Part shown: piece after piece, positions 24,796 to 33,203 of the stretch
Layout of the letters: every line of letters begins with the position of its first letter
Numbering within the stretch: the first letter of the stretch is position 1
Assembly: GCF_008807415.1 (NCBI RefSeq)
Contig: NZ_CP043626.1
Location: forward strand, 186,001-250,000
DNA length: 64,000 nucleotides
From: Pseudomonas denitrificans (nom. rej.)
Lineage (GTDB): Bacteria > Pseudomonadota > Gammaproteobacteria > Pseudomonadales > Pseudomonadaceae
Direction: 5' to 3'
The notes under the pieces: generated by a model
What the model saw: the letters and a program-made list of their open reading frames with translations, nothing else
Told to the model about the DNA's origin: nothing
Databases searched by the model: none
Translations under genes and position numbers: made by a program

Positions 24796-25386
24796 TCACT
24801 GAGCCTGTTCGGCGGCCAGTTCTTCCAGGTCGATGTAACGGTTGCCGATGCGCGGGTGCAGACGGCCACCGTCGGCGGCGCCCAGGACCACGACGATCTC
24901 GTCGGCGCGCGGGGCGTCTTCGATCTGCATTTCCAGGGTGATGTAGTGCGAACGCAGGCCTTCGTCGTCCTTGTGCATCATCGGGATCTGGATCGAGGTG
25001 CCCGGGCCGCCGCGCTTGTTGGTGAAGCTCAGGTAGCTCTTGGCGTCCACGGCCTGGCGGTAGTGGTTGCCGAAACGCAGGGTGTGGATGACGGCGGAGG
25101 CGTGCTCGATCTCGCCATCGGCGCCCACTACGGCAGCTTTGCCGTAGGCCTGGATCTTGTCAGCGCCACCGATGGCGGCGGTCAGGCGCTCGACCATCAG
25201 CGCGCCCAGCTCGGAGCAGTGGGCCTTGATCTCGGGCTTGAGGTCTTCGACGAAGCCGCGACCGGCCCACGGGTTCTTGATCACCACGGCCAGGCCGACC
25301 ATGGTCACCGGGGTGTCGGTGGCCTTGCCGGCTTCGATGAAGGTCTGCTCGCTGTAGGTGACGATCTTGCGAATCTCGAAACTCAT
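24796..25386 (-). CDS. AA_synth family protein (BCM-like fold, DUF1185)
   Basis: The protein has 196 residues. It opens MSFEIRKIVTYSEQTFIEAG and contains VVIKNPWAGRGFVEDL, AYGKAAVVGADGEIEHASAV and GPGTSIQIPMMHKDDEG, the pattern of the family called amino acid synthesis protein. That family has a Bacillus chorismate mutase-like trimeric fold and no proven reaction. The fold is shared with the YjgF/RutC proteins, which remove reactive enamine or aminoacrylate intermediates, so an analogous clean-up or amidohydrolase role here is conceivable. It is the first gene of the operon, 51 nt downstream of operator site 6. The related operon gene content is not one I can match to a named pathway. Confidence 0.85.
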   Translation of the reverse strand: MSFEIRKIVTYSEQTFIEAGKATDTPVTMVGLAVVIKNPWAGRGFVEDLKPEIKAHCSELGALMVERLTAAIGGADKIQAYGKAAVVGADGEIEHASAVIHTLRFGNHYRQAVDAKSYLSFTNKRGGPGTSIQIPMMHKDDEGLRSHYITLEMQIEDAPRADEIVVVLGAADGGRLHPRIGNRYIDLEELAAEQAQ

Positions 25387-25431
25387 GGGTCGCTCCAGTT
25401 GTGACTTCGGCTGGGTTGGGGAAGGGATTCG

Positions 25432-25453
25432 GTATCATGGTATACCATAATAC
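25432..25453. promoter_or_regulatory. Operator site 6 (AA_synth operon), the most symmetric copy
   Basis: The sequence reads GTATCATGGTATACCATAATAC, a 22-bp palindrome with a single mismatched pair, and contains the core TGGTATACCATAATAC (25438-25453). It lies 51 nt upstream of the AA_synth start, the same spacing as at flavin reductase A. It defines the full operator as GTATnATGGTATACCATnATAC. Confidence 0.85.
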
Positions 25454-25652
25454 AGTTTGCGCAAGGCGTATTTGCCCTGGGGTCGGAGCGTCCGGAGCCA
25501 GCAGTGGCGGGCGGTGCGTGGAAGTGCGGGGAGGGCAGGCGACAGGCGGTCGCAGGGAAAAACCGCCGTTTCGGTGGCTTCGGCGGCGCGGTATCCTTGG
25601 CGCCATCAGCCGGCGCGCATGGCGCCGGAGCCTTGTTGGAGAGTCTTCGAGC

Positions 25653-25937
25653 ATGAAACAGGAAATCGCCACCGTGACCGTCAGCGCCGAGCACTGGGGC
25701 CGCGAGGCCGAAGCGGTGGACAACGCCCGCGTGACGGTGACCCTCAGCGCGCCGCAGGAGGGTGTGATCGAGGTGAGCTTCAAGGGCCAGCTGGACGCGC
25801 CGGAAGAGCCGACCCACGTCTGCGTGACGCTGGAGAACGGGCTCTCTTATTACGGAGAGATCCAGGGCGGCGAGGCGAATGCCGAGGGTGGATCGATTCG
25901 CTTCGAAGGCGAGCTGATCGACCTGGAAGGGTTCTAA
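25653..25937 (+). CDS. Conserved small hypothetical protein (94 aa)
   Basis: A 94-residue acidic protein starts at ATG 25653, preceded by GGAGAG at a good distance. The sequence alternates in a way that suggests beta strands (TVTLSAPQEGVIEVSFKG, SIRFEGELIDLEGF) and has no signal peptide or membrane helix. I do not recognise the family. It is monocistronic and lies just outside operator site 6, which faces the other way, so it may not belong to the regulon. Confidence 0.65.
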   Translation: MKQEIATVTVSAEHWGREAEAVDNARVTVTLSAPQEGVIEVSFKGQLDAPEEPTHVCVTLENGLSYYGEIQGGEANAEGGSIRFEGELIDLEGF

Positions 25938-26019
25938 TCCCGTCGTTTCGGCATTCGCGGGAGCGGGCCTGTCCGCGATCAGAGTTGCCACCCACACCGA
26001 AATCACACTGATGCACCAA

Positions 26020-26102
26020 CGTAGGATGGCGTGGAGCGCAGCGATACCCATCGATTCTCGCGTGCCGCCAGCATGGGTATCGCAAGCTCCACCCGTCCTA
26101 CG
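26020..26102. repeat. Palindromic repeat family B, copy 4
   Basis: This is an 83-bp palindrome with a GTAGGATGGCGTGGAGCGCA left arm and a GATACCCAT / ATGGGTATC inner pair, closing CGTCCTACG. It is flanked by REP-like fragments at 25960 and 26124. Together these fill the gap 25938-26195. Confidence 0.75.
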
Positions 26103-26195
26103 TAAGCGCTCACCGGGAGAAACGGCACCAAGCGGTTCGCGAGCAAGCTCGCTCCTGCAGTGAGTGTGGTTCCGAGCCTGATCGGCTCGCCCAAT

Positions 26196-26223
26196 AAAAA
26201 ACCGGCCACATAGGCCGGTTTTT
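26196..26223. terminator. Bidirectional terminator
   Basis: AAAAACCGGCC and GGCCGGTTTTT form a perfect stem with a 5-nt loop. It is suited to the minus-strand lipoprotein gene and could also stop plus-strand transcripts. Confidence 0.8.
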
Positions 26224-26242
26224 CATTGCCTGTGAATAGCCC

Positions 26243-26632
26243 TCACTGCTGGGGGACCATCCCCTCGATGCGCTTGGCAAAGGCGTTCGCCAGCGGGCCG
26301 TCGGCGAGCAGCAGCAGGTAGTCGTGCTCGGACTTGGCCGCCGGCGCGATCTGGTATTTCAGGGTGCCCGAGGCCACCTGGCCGACCACCGGCACGGTCA
26401 GGGTGCCGACGCATTCCAGCACGCCGCTGTCCGGGTCCTTGTCGATGATGGCCACGTCCTTCAGCTCAGCCTTGCTCAGTGCGTCGGACTGCGCGGAAAG
26501 TGCGCCGGACAGGAAGATCTTCACCAGCTGGTTCTTCACATCGTCCGAGCCGCAGACCTTGGCCTCGTTGCCACCGCAGGCGCTCAGCAGCGCGGCAGTG
26601 GCCAGCACGGCCGACAATTTCAATACGTTCAT
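26243..26632 (-). CDS. Small putative lipoprotein
   Basis: The protein has 129 residues with a lipoprotein signal peptide (MNVLKLSAVLATAALLSAC, lipobox LSAC with Cys19). The mature part has two further Cys (KVCGSDD and VLECVG) that could form a disulfide, and a C-terminal AFAKRIEGMVPQQ. I recognise no named family. It is probably attached to the outer membrane. It is monocistronic with its own terminator. Function unknown. Confidence 0.75.
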   Translation of the reverse strand: MNVLKLSAVLATAALLSACGGNEAKVCGSDDVKNQLVKIFLSGALSAQSDALSKAELKDVAIIDKDPDSGVLECVGTLTVPVVGQVASGTLKYQIAPAAKSEHDYLLLLADGPLANAFAKRIEGMVPQQ

Positions 26633-26750
26633 CTATCCACCCTGTGGCGTTCCGTGATGGCCATTGGATAGGAAAAGGCCGGAAAAATTCCCTGCCGACA
26701 ACTCCCGTTTCGCTATCAAGTTGGCGAAACGGGAGTAGGGCAGGACGTCG

Positions 26751-28373
26751 TCAGACCACGAAGCGCGCCACCATTCCGTTCAGGTCCACGGCCAGGCGCG
26801 ACAGTTCCTGGCTCGCCGCGCTGGTCTGGGTAGCGCCGGCCGAGGTCTGGGTTGCCAGGTCGCGGATGTTCAGCAGGTTGCGGTCCACCTCGCGGGCGAC
26901 CTGGGCCTGTTCCTCGGTAGCGCTGGCGATCACCAGGTTGCGCTCGTTGATCAGCGACATGCGCTCGAGGATCACCTGCAGCGACGCGCCGGCCTCGCCC
27001 GTGCGGCTGACGGTACGCTCGGCGTGGGCGGTGCTGCTGAGCAGGGCGGCGACGGTGCGGTCGCTGCCGTTCTGGATGGCCGAGACCAGTTCCTCGATCT
27101 CGCGGGTCGAGCTCTGGGTGCGCTGCGCCAGCGAGCGAACCTCATCGGCGACCACCGCGAAGCCGCGCCCGGCCTCGCCGGCGCGGGCAGCTTCGATGGC
27201 AGCGTTGAGCGCCAGCAGATTGGTCTGCTCGGCGACGCTGCGGATCACTTCCAGCACCTTGCCGATGTCCTGCGCCTGGTTCGCCAGCACTTCCGCCTGC
27301 TGCGAGGCCTGGCCCACTTCACCGGCCAGGGTACCGATGGCGTTGGAAGTCTCATCGACCCGCTCGCTGCCGCTGCGTGCGGCGTCGATGGCCTCGCGGG
27401 AGGCGGCGGAGGTCGAGGCGGCGTTGCTGGCCACTTCCTCCACCGCGCTGGTCATCTGGTTGACGGCAGTGGCGGCCATCTCGATCTGGTCGCTCTGCTG
27501 CTGCAGTGCGCGGCTGCTTTCTTCCATCACGCTGTGCATTTCCTCGGCGGCGGAGGCCAGCTGACTGGCCGAGTTGCCGATGCCGCGGATGGTCTCGCGC
27601 AGGCTGTGCTGCATGTCTGCCAGGGCATTGAGCAGTTGCGCCGGCTCGTCGCGGCCCTCGACCGTGAAGCGCTGGCTGAGGTCGCCACTGGCGATGGTCT
27701 GCGCTACGCGCACCGCCTGGTTGAGCGGTACGACGATGCTGCGGGTGAGCTGCCAGGCCAGCAGCAGGGTCAGGCCGACGCTCAGCAGCAGGACAGCGCT
27801 GACCACCAGCCGGCCGTCCTGGTATTGCTCCACGGCGCGCTGGGCGGCGGCCGCTGCACCATTGCGGTTGAGATCGATCAGCGCGGTAAGGCGCTTGTTC
27901 AGTTCGGCACCCTGTTGGGCGATGCTGCCATTGAGGATGTGCAGCGCGCCTTCGTCGTCGTTCTGGCGGACCTTCTCCACCAGTTGGTCGACGTAGCCCA
28001 GGTAGCCGTCCAGCGCCTGGCGCAGCTCGTCGGTGTGTTGCTGCTCCTCGGCGCTGAGGATCAGTCGGTGGTAGTCGGCGAGCACCTTGTCCTTGTCCTG
28101 CCGTGCCTCGGCGATCAGCCCCAGGCTGCGTTCGCGGGCGGCGCTGTCATGGTTGACCAGCAGGCGCATGGATTCCAGGCGGATGCGGGCGATGTCGCCC
28201 GACAGCTGGTTCATGTGGTTGATGCTCAGCAGCCAGTTGCTGTCGATCTCTTCGGATGCAGCGCGCAGGGTCGAGAGCTTGTACAGGGAGAACAACCCGA
28301 GAAACACCAGGAGCAGGCCCATGACTGCGAAACCCAGGGACGCGCGGCGGCCAATACTCATGCTTCTGAACAT
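26751..28373 (-). CDS. Methyl-accepting chemotaxis protein with 4-helix-bundle sensor
   Basis: This chemoreceptor has 540 residues: membrane helix 1 (about 12-32), a helical periplasmic sensor of about 155 residues (4HB type, [20 protein letters not shown] onward), membrane helix 2 near 190-212, a HAMP domain, and the signalling hairpin whose tip reads [20 protein letters not shown]. It ends in ARFVV without a CheR/CheB docking pentapeptide. The ligand is unknown; 4HB receptors often sense small organic acids, amino acids or aromatics. It has no operator of the flavin-cluster type upstream, so I do not place it in that regulon. Confidence 0.92.
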   Translation of the reverse strand: MFRSMSIGRRASLGFAVMGLLLVFLGLFSLYKLSTLRAASEEIDSNWLLSINHMNQLSGDIARIRLESMRLLVNHDSAARERSLGLIAEARQDKDKVLADYHRLILSAEEQQHTDELRQALDGYLGYVDQLVEKVRQNDDEGALHILNGSIAQQGAELNKRLTALIDLNRNGAAAAAQRAVEQYQDGRLVVSAVLLLSVGLTLLLAWQLTRSIVVPLNQAVRVAQTIASGDLSQRFTVEGRDEPAQLLNALADMQHSLRETIRGIGNSASQLASAAEEMHSVMEESSRALQQQSDQIEMAATAVNQMTSAVEEVASNAASTSAASREAIDAARSGSERVDETSNAIGTLAGEVGQASQQAEVLANQAQDIGKVLEVIRSVAEQTNLLALNAAIEAARAGEAGRGFAVVADEVRSLAQRTQSSTREIEELVSAIQNGSDRTVAALLSSTAHAERTVSRTGEAGASLQVILERMSLINERNLVIASATEEQAQVAREVDRNLLNIRDLATQTSAGATQTSAASQELSRLAVDLNGMVARFVV

Positions 28374-28529
28374 CGTGAAATTCCCTTTTCTTCATCCAGT
28401 GTGTGGAGCTCTTGGGCTCCGCCATGCGCAGTGATGGCTCCGTGATATTACTGGGCGCCATTTTTTCGCGGCAGTGGCAAAACAGGACTAGCAGACGAAA
28501 AACCTGTCCGCTTTTGATGAGGGGATCAT

Positions 28530-28967
28530 TCAGACGAGCGTCAGCCAGGCCAGCACCGCGTAGCGCCCGACCTTGGCGACGGTGACCAGCAGCAGGAAGC
28601 GCCACAGTGGCTCGCGCATGACGCCGGCGATCAGCGTCAGCGGGTCGCCGATCACCGGCGCCCAGCTCAGCAGCAACGACCAGCAGCCGAAGCGCCGGTA
28701 GTGGCGCTGGGCTTTCTCCAGCGCCGCATCGCTCACCGGGAACCAGCGGCTGCCGTGCCAGCGCTCTATTCCGCGCCCCAGCAGCCAGTTCACCAGGGAG
28801 CCGAGCACGTTGCCCAGGCTCGCCGCCAGCAGCAGTGACCACAGCGGGTACTGGTCGCCCAGCAGCAGGCCGACCAGCACGGCTTCCGACTGAAGCGGCA
28901 GCAGGGTGGCGGCGGCGAAGGCGGAGAGGAAGAGGCCGGCGTGGGCGGCCAGAGCGAGGCTGAGCAT
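28530..28967 (-). CDS. YqaA/DedA-like inner-membrane protein
   Basis: The protein has 145 residues with three to four predicted membrane helices. LPLQSEAVLVGLLLG and NVLGSLVNWLLGRG, followed by LLSWAPVIGDPLTLIAGVMR, match YqaA, a short relative of the SNARE-associated/DedA family thought to act in membrane lipid homeostasis or transport. The conserved Glu-Arg-type and Gly/Pro-rich elements of the family are present. It is monocistronic. The gap 28374-28529 between it and the chemoreceptor shows no feature I can name. Confidence 0.85.
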   Translation of the reverse strand: MLSLALAAHAGLFLSAFAAATLLPLQSEAVLVGLLLGDQYPLWSLLLAASLGNVLGSLVNWLLGRGIERWHGSRWFPVSDAALEKAQRHYRRFGCWSLLLSWAPVIGDPLTLIAGVMREPLWRFLLLVTVAKVGRYAVLAWLTLV

Positions 28968-29170
28968 CGGGTCGATCGAGGGTGGTTAATGGGCTGGGAG
29001 AATGAGGAGGATCGGCGTACTAAAAATTCGGAATAAAGAGATGAGGTTCCGGTATGTCCAGATACTATATGTCCTATCTTGCTGAGGACATGGTAGGAAT
29101 TTACATTCGCGGCGACTACGCGCCCGAGTGAAAAGTCCGTCGGCACGCCACAACTCTTCTGGGGAACGCT

Positions 29171-30790
29171 GTGAAGAACTGGACTCTACGCCAACGCATC
29201 CTGGCCAGCTTTGCCGTCGTCGTCGCGATCATGCTGCTGATGGTGGTGATTTCCTACACCCGTCTTCTGCGGGTGGAGCACAGCACGCAGCGGGTCAGCG
29301 AAGATGCCATGCCCGGCACCTACGCCCTGACCACCGTGCGTTCGGCCTGGACCGACAGCATCCTGCTGACCCAGGTGCTGGTCGGCCTGAGCGACGGCAA
29401 GCCCTACGATGAAGCACGCCGGCAGGAGTTCCGCGTTATCCACGATGCGCTGATCGAACGCATCGCGCTCTACGAGCGGACCGTCAACGATTCCCGCGAC
29501 AAGGAAATTCTCGGCCGCTTCAAGCAGCAGGCGACCGAATACGATGCCCTGCTGGGGCAGGTCCTGCAGCTTTACACCACCGACCGTGACGGCGCCCGGC
29601 GCCTGCTGCTGGAACGTCTCGAACCCCTGTGGGAAGACGGTCGCAAGACGCTCAACCAGCTGATTTCGCTGAACAAGGAGATCGCCGACGCGGCTGCCGC
29701 CGACATCGTCAGCGAGGTCGCCACCGCCAAGGCGATCATGCTCATCTCGCTGTTGCTGGCCATCGTCGCCGCGGCGGTCTGCGGGCTGCTGCTGATGCGC
29801 GCCATCACCGAGCCGGTGCGTCAGGTCGTGAAGGGCCTTCAGGTCATGGGCAGCGGTGATTTCACCACGCGCCTGGCAATGGAGCGCAACGACGAATTCG
29901 CGGTGATCGAGACCGGCTTCAACGGCATGGCCGAAGAACTCAAGGGCCTGGTGTCGCAGGCGCAGCGCTCGGCCATCCAGGTGACCACCTCGGTGACCGA
30001 GATTGCCGCCACTTCCAAGCAGCAACAGGCCACTGCCACCGAAACCGCCGCCACCACCACCGAGATCGGCGCCACCTCGCGGGAAATCGCCGCCACCTCG
30101 CGCGACCTGGTGCGCACCATGACCGAGGTGTCCTCGGCCGCCGAGCAGACTTCCACCCTGGCCGGCTCCGGCCAGCTGGGCCTGGCGCGCATGGAAGAGA
30201 CCATGCACCACGTGATGGGCGCCGCCGAACTGGTCAACGCGAAGCTGGCGATCCTCAACGAGCGCGCCGGCAACATCAACCAGGTGGTCACCACCATCGT
30301 CAAGGTGGCCGACCAGACCAACCTGCTCTCGCTCAACGCCGCCATCGAGGCGGAGAAGGCCGGCGAGTACGGCCGTGGCTTCGCCGTGGTCGCCACCGAA
30401 GTGCGCCGCCTGGCCGACCAGACTGCCGTGGCCACCTACGACATTGAGCAGATGGTCCGCGAGATCCAGTCCGCCGTGTCTGCCGGTGTGATGGGCATGG
30501 ACAAGTTCTCCGAGGAGGTGCGTCGCGGCATCTCGGAAGTCGGCCAGGTCGGCGAGCAGCTCTCGCAGATCATCCAGCAGGTGCAGGCACTCGCGCCGCG
30601 CGTGCAGATGGTCAACGAAGGTATGCAGGCCCAGGCCACCGGCGCCGAGCAGATCAACCAGGCGCTGGTGCAGCTCGGCGAGGCCACCGGGCAGACGGTG
30701 GAATCCCTGCGCCAGGCCAGCTTCGCCATCGACGAGCTGAACCTCGTGGCCAACGGACTGCGCAATGGCGTCTCCCGCTTCAAGGTCTGA
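29171..30790 (+). CDS. wspA: WspA, membrane chemoreceptor of the Wsp surface-sensing system
   Basis: The product has 539 residues, starting from GTG 29171 ([16 protein letters not shown]). It has a membrane helix at about 10-30, a helical periplasmic sensor of about 150 residues, a second helix near 195, HAMP and a cytoplasmic signalling domain with the tip [20 protein letters not shown]. WspA responds to surface growth or envelope stress and drives the WspE kinase through the WspB and WspD adaptors. It opens the canonical wspABCDEF-R operon, and its end overlaps wspB. Upstream, 28974-29170 is AT-richer and should hold the promoter; I found no confident -35/-10 there. Confidence 0.95.
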   Translation: MKNWTLRQRILASFAVVVAIMLLMVVISYTRLLRVEHSTQRVSEDAMPGTYALTTVRSAWTDSILLTQVLVGLSDGKPYDEARRQEFRVIHDALIERIALYERTVNDSRDKEILGRFKQQATEYDALLGQVLQLYTTDRDGARRLLLERLEPLWEDGRKTLNQLISLNKEIADAAAADIVSEVATAKAIMLISLLLAIVAAAVCGLLLMRAITEPVRQVVKGLQVMGSGDFTTRLAMERNDEFAVIETGFNGMAEELKGLVSQAQRSAIQVTTSVTEIAATSKQQQATATETAATTTEIGATSREIAATSRDLVRTMTEVSSAAEQTSTLAGSGQLGLARMEETMHHVMGAAELVNAKLAILNERAGNINQVVTTIVKVADQTNLLSLNAAIEAEKAGEYGRGFAVVATEVRRLADQTAVATYDIEQMVREIQSAVSAGVMGMDKFSEEVRRGISEVGQVGEQLSQIIQQVQALAPRVQMVNEGMQAQATGAEQINQALVQLGEATGQTVESLRQASFAIDELNLVANGLRNGVSRFKV

Positions 30791-31277
30791 CGCCGCCGCG
30801 GCGGGCAGGCTGTACCTGCAGTTCCGCCTGGGCGCGGACCGCTATGCGCTGGACGTCCATGACGTCATCGAGGTGTTGCCGGTGCCTGCGCTCAAGCGCG
30901 TGCCGGAAGCGCCGGCCTGGGTGGCCGGGCTGTTTCCGCACCGCGGCGAACTGCTGCCGGTGCTGGACATGAGCCAACTGGCCTTCGGGCACAGCGCGCC
31001 ACGGCGCACCAGCACGCGCCTGGTGCTGGTGCATTACCGCGCCGCAGGCGAGGGCCCGGAGCAGCGCCTCGGGCTGATCCTCGAGCAGGCGACTCACACC
31101 CTGCGCCGTGATCCGGCGGCCTTCCGCGACTACGAACTGGACAACGGCAGCGCCCGCTACCTCGGCCCCGTGCTGGAGGACGAGCAGGGCCTGCTGCAGC
31201 GAGTGGGCGTCGATCAGCTGCTCAGCGACGAAGCCCGCGCGCGTCTGCTGCGGGATGCGGGAGGAGCGCCGGCATGA
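30765..31277 (+). CDS. wspB: WspB, CheW-like coupling protein
   Basis: The protein has 170 residues and a CheW domain ([20 protein letters not shown] near the start, [20 protein letters not shown], then VHYRAAGEG). It couples WspA to the WspE kinase. ATG 30765 lies inside the last codons of wspA, a 26-bp overlap that implies translational coupling; a later internal start is possible. The C terminus overlaps wspC by 4 bp. Confidence 0.93.
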   Translation: MASPASRSDAAAAGRLYLQFRLGADRYALDVHDVIEVLPVPALKRVPEAPAWVAGLFPHRGELLPVLDMSQLAFGHSAPRRTSTRLVLVHYRAAGEGPEQRLGLILEQATHTLRRDPAAFRDYELDNGSARYLGPVLEDEQGLLQRVGVDQLLSDEARARLLRDAGGAPA

Positions 31278-32509
31278 CCGATCCGCGCTTCGCCCAGTTG
31301 CTCAAGGAACGCATCGGCCTGGATGCCGAGTCGGTCGGCGACGCCGTGATCGAACGCGCCGTGCGCCAGCGCTGCAACAAGGTCAGCGGCGGCAATGCCG
31401 AGCATTACTGGATGCAGCTGCAAGGCTCCGCCGAGGAAGTGCAGGCGCTGATCGAGGCGGTGATAGTCCCGGAAACCTGGTTCTTCCGTTACCCCGAATC
31501 CTTCGGCGCGCTGGCGGACCTCGCGTCCCGGCGAGTGCTGGAGCTGGCCGGTACCCGGCCGCTGCGCATCCTCAGCCTGCCGTGCTCCACCGGCGAGGAG
31601 CCGTACTCCATCATCATGGCGTTGCTGGATGCGGGGCTCGCCCCGGCCGCCTTCCAGGTCGACGCGCTGGACGTCAGCCGCGCGGTACTGGAGCGGGCGG
31701 AGGAGGGGCGCTACGGGCGCAATTCGTTCCGTGGCTCCAACCTGGCATTCCGTGACCGTTATTTCAGCGCCGACGGCAACGATTACCAACTGGCCGAAAC
31801 GGTGCGCCGCAAGGTCCGCTTCCGCGTCGGCAACCTGCTCGCGCCGGGCCTGCTGGCTGGCGAAGCGCCCTATGACTACGTGTTCTGCCGCAACCTGCTG
31901 ATCTATTTCGACCGCCCGACCCAGGAGCAGGTGGTGGACGTGCTGCGCCGGCTCGCGCGGCCCGACGGCGTGCTGTTCATCGGCCCGGCCGAGGCCAGCC
32001 TGATGTCGCGTATCGGCCTGCGTCCGCTGGGTGTGCCGCAGTCCTTCGCCTTCCCATTGCAGGATGCCGAGCCGGCGCCGCGTGCGGCGCCGCTGAACTG
32101 GACGGCGCCCCCGCCGATTCCCCGCCCGGCTCCGCCCAAGCCCGCACCGGTGCGCCCGCGTCCGGCGAGCCAGCCCGGACAGCCGCCCGCTGCTGCCGCC
32201 GGCAACGCGCTGGCGGAGATCGCCCGGCTGGCCAATTCCGGGCAGGCCGCCGAAGCGCGCCAGCGCTGCGAGGCGCTGCTGGCCGAGAAGGGCCCGAACG
32301 CCGAAGCCTTCTACTGGCTCGGCCTGCTGGCCGACGCCCAGGGCCTGGGCAGCGAGGCCCAGGCGTACTACCGCAAGGCCCTGTACCTGCAACCCGATCA
32401 CCAGGAAAGCCTGCAACACCTGGCCGCGCTGCTCGCGGCCCAGGGCGATGCAGCCGGCGCCCGCCGTCTGCAGGAGCGCGCCGCGCGAGGAGTGAAGCGC
32501 AATGGTTGA
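31274..32509 (+). CDS. wspC: WspC, CheR-type methyltransferase with TPR tail
   Basis: The protein has 411 residues. The CheR domain (about 1-270) uses S-adenosylmethionine to methylate glutamates of WspA; visible parts are PETWFFRYPESF, LRILSLPCSTGEEPYSI, and YDYVFCRNLLIYFDRPTQEQ. A Pro-rich linker (about 280-315) leads to C-terminal TPR-like repeats (FYWLGLLADAQGLGSEAQAY, then YYRKALYLQPDHQESL). This layout is typical of WspC. Methylation is opposed by WspF and tunes signalling. Confidence 0.95.
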   Translation: MTDPRFAQLLKERIGLDAESVGDAVIERAVRQRCNKVSGGNAEHYWMQLQGSAEEVQALIEAVIVPETWFFRYPESFGALADLASRRVLELAGTRPLRILSLPCSTGEEPYSIIMALLDAGLAPAAFQVDALDVSRAVLERAEEGRYGRNSFRGSNLAFRDRYFSADGNDYQLAETVRRKVRFRVGNLLAPGLLAGEAPYDYVFCRNLLIYFDRPTQEQVVDVLRRLARPDGVLFIGPAEASLMSRIGLRPLGVPQSFAFPLQDAEPAPRAAPLNWTAPPPIPRPAPPKPAPVRPRPASQPGQPPAAAAGNALAEIARLANSGQAAEARQRCEALLAEKGPNAEAFYWLGLLADAQGLGSEAQAYYRKALYLQPDHQESLQHLAALLAAQGDAAGARRLQERAARGVKRNG

Positions 32510-33203
32510 ACGCGCCCCGCCATTCATTGATGGCTCATCCATCGACGATGACCTGCCGACGGTGGATGACTGCTGGAACCGCATCGGCGTGCGCGGCGAC
32601 CGCAGCTGCCCGAAGCTGGCCGAGTACATCCATTGCCGTAACTGTCCGGTGCATGCCGCCGCGGCCATCAGCCTGCTGGATCGCTACGCGCTGGGCAGCG
32701 AAGGCGCGCACCTGGCGCCCGTCGAAGTCGCCGAAGCGGCGGTCGAGGAAGGCCGTCCGCACCTGATCTTCCGCCTTGGCGAGGAATGGCTGGGCTTGCC
32801 CACCCGCGCGCTGGCCGAGGTCGCTCCGGCCTGCGGGGTGCATTCATTGCCGCACCAGCGCTCGCCCGCGCTGCTGGGCGTGGCCAACGTGCGCGGCACG
32901 CTGGTGGCCTGCATTTCCCTGGGTGAGCTGCTCGGCCTCGACAGCCGCGCGGCCGCCCGCGACGACGCCCGCATCGTGCCGCGCATGCTGATCCTGGCGG
33001 CGGTCGGCGGGCCGATCATCTCGCCGGTGGATGAAGTGGACGGCATCCACGAGCTGGACGAGAAGGCCATCGTCGAAGCCTCGTCCCAGAGTCACGCCGC
33101 CAACGACCGCTTCACCCGAGGGGTGATGCAGTGGCGCAACCGCAGCATCCGCCTGCTCGACCAGGAAGCCCTGCTCGACGCCGCCACCCGGAGCCTCGCA
33201 TGA
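32502..33203 (+). CDS. wspD: WspD, CheW-like coupling protein
   Basis: The protein has 233 residues. An N-terminal Cys-containing segment (DDCWNRIGVRGDRSCPKLAE, then YIHCRNCPVHAAAA) precedes a CheW domain (about 85-225; FRLGEEWLGLPTRALAEVAP, LLGVANVRGTLVACISLGEL). The conserved Cys pattern is a hallmark of WspD-type adaptors and could bind metal, though no role is established to my knowledge. It overlaps wspC by 8 bp and wspE by 4 bp. Confidence 0.93.
   Translation: MVERAPPFIDGSSIDDDLPTVDDCWNRIGVRGDRSCPKLAEYIHCRNCPVHAAAAISLLDRYALGSEGAHLAPVEVAEAAVEEGRPHLIFRLGEEWLGLPTRALAEVAPACGVHSLPHQRSPALLGVANVRGTLVACISLGELLGLDSRAAARDDARIVPRMLILAAVGGPIISPVDEVDGIHELDEKAIVEASSQSHAANDRFTRGVMQWRNRSIRLLDQEALLDAATRSLA

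Noticed and set aside
26751..28373. The second chemoreceptor as part of the flavin regulon
   Set aside because: No operator copy in its upstream region, and the small-protein gene, a terminator and the lipoprotein gene separate it from the cluster.
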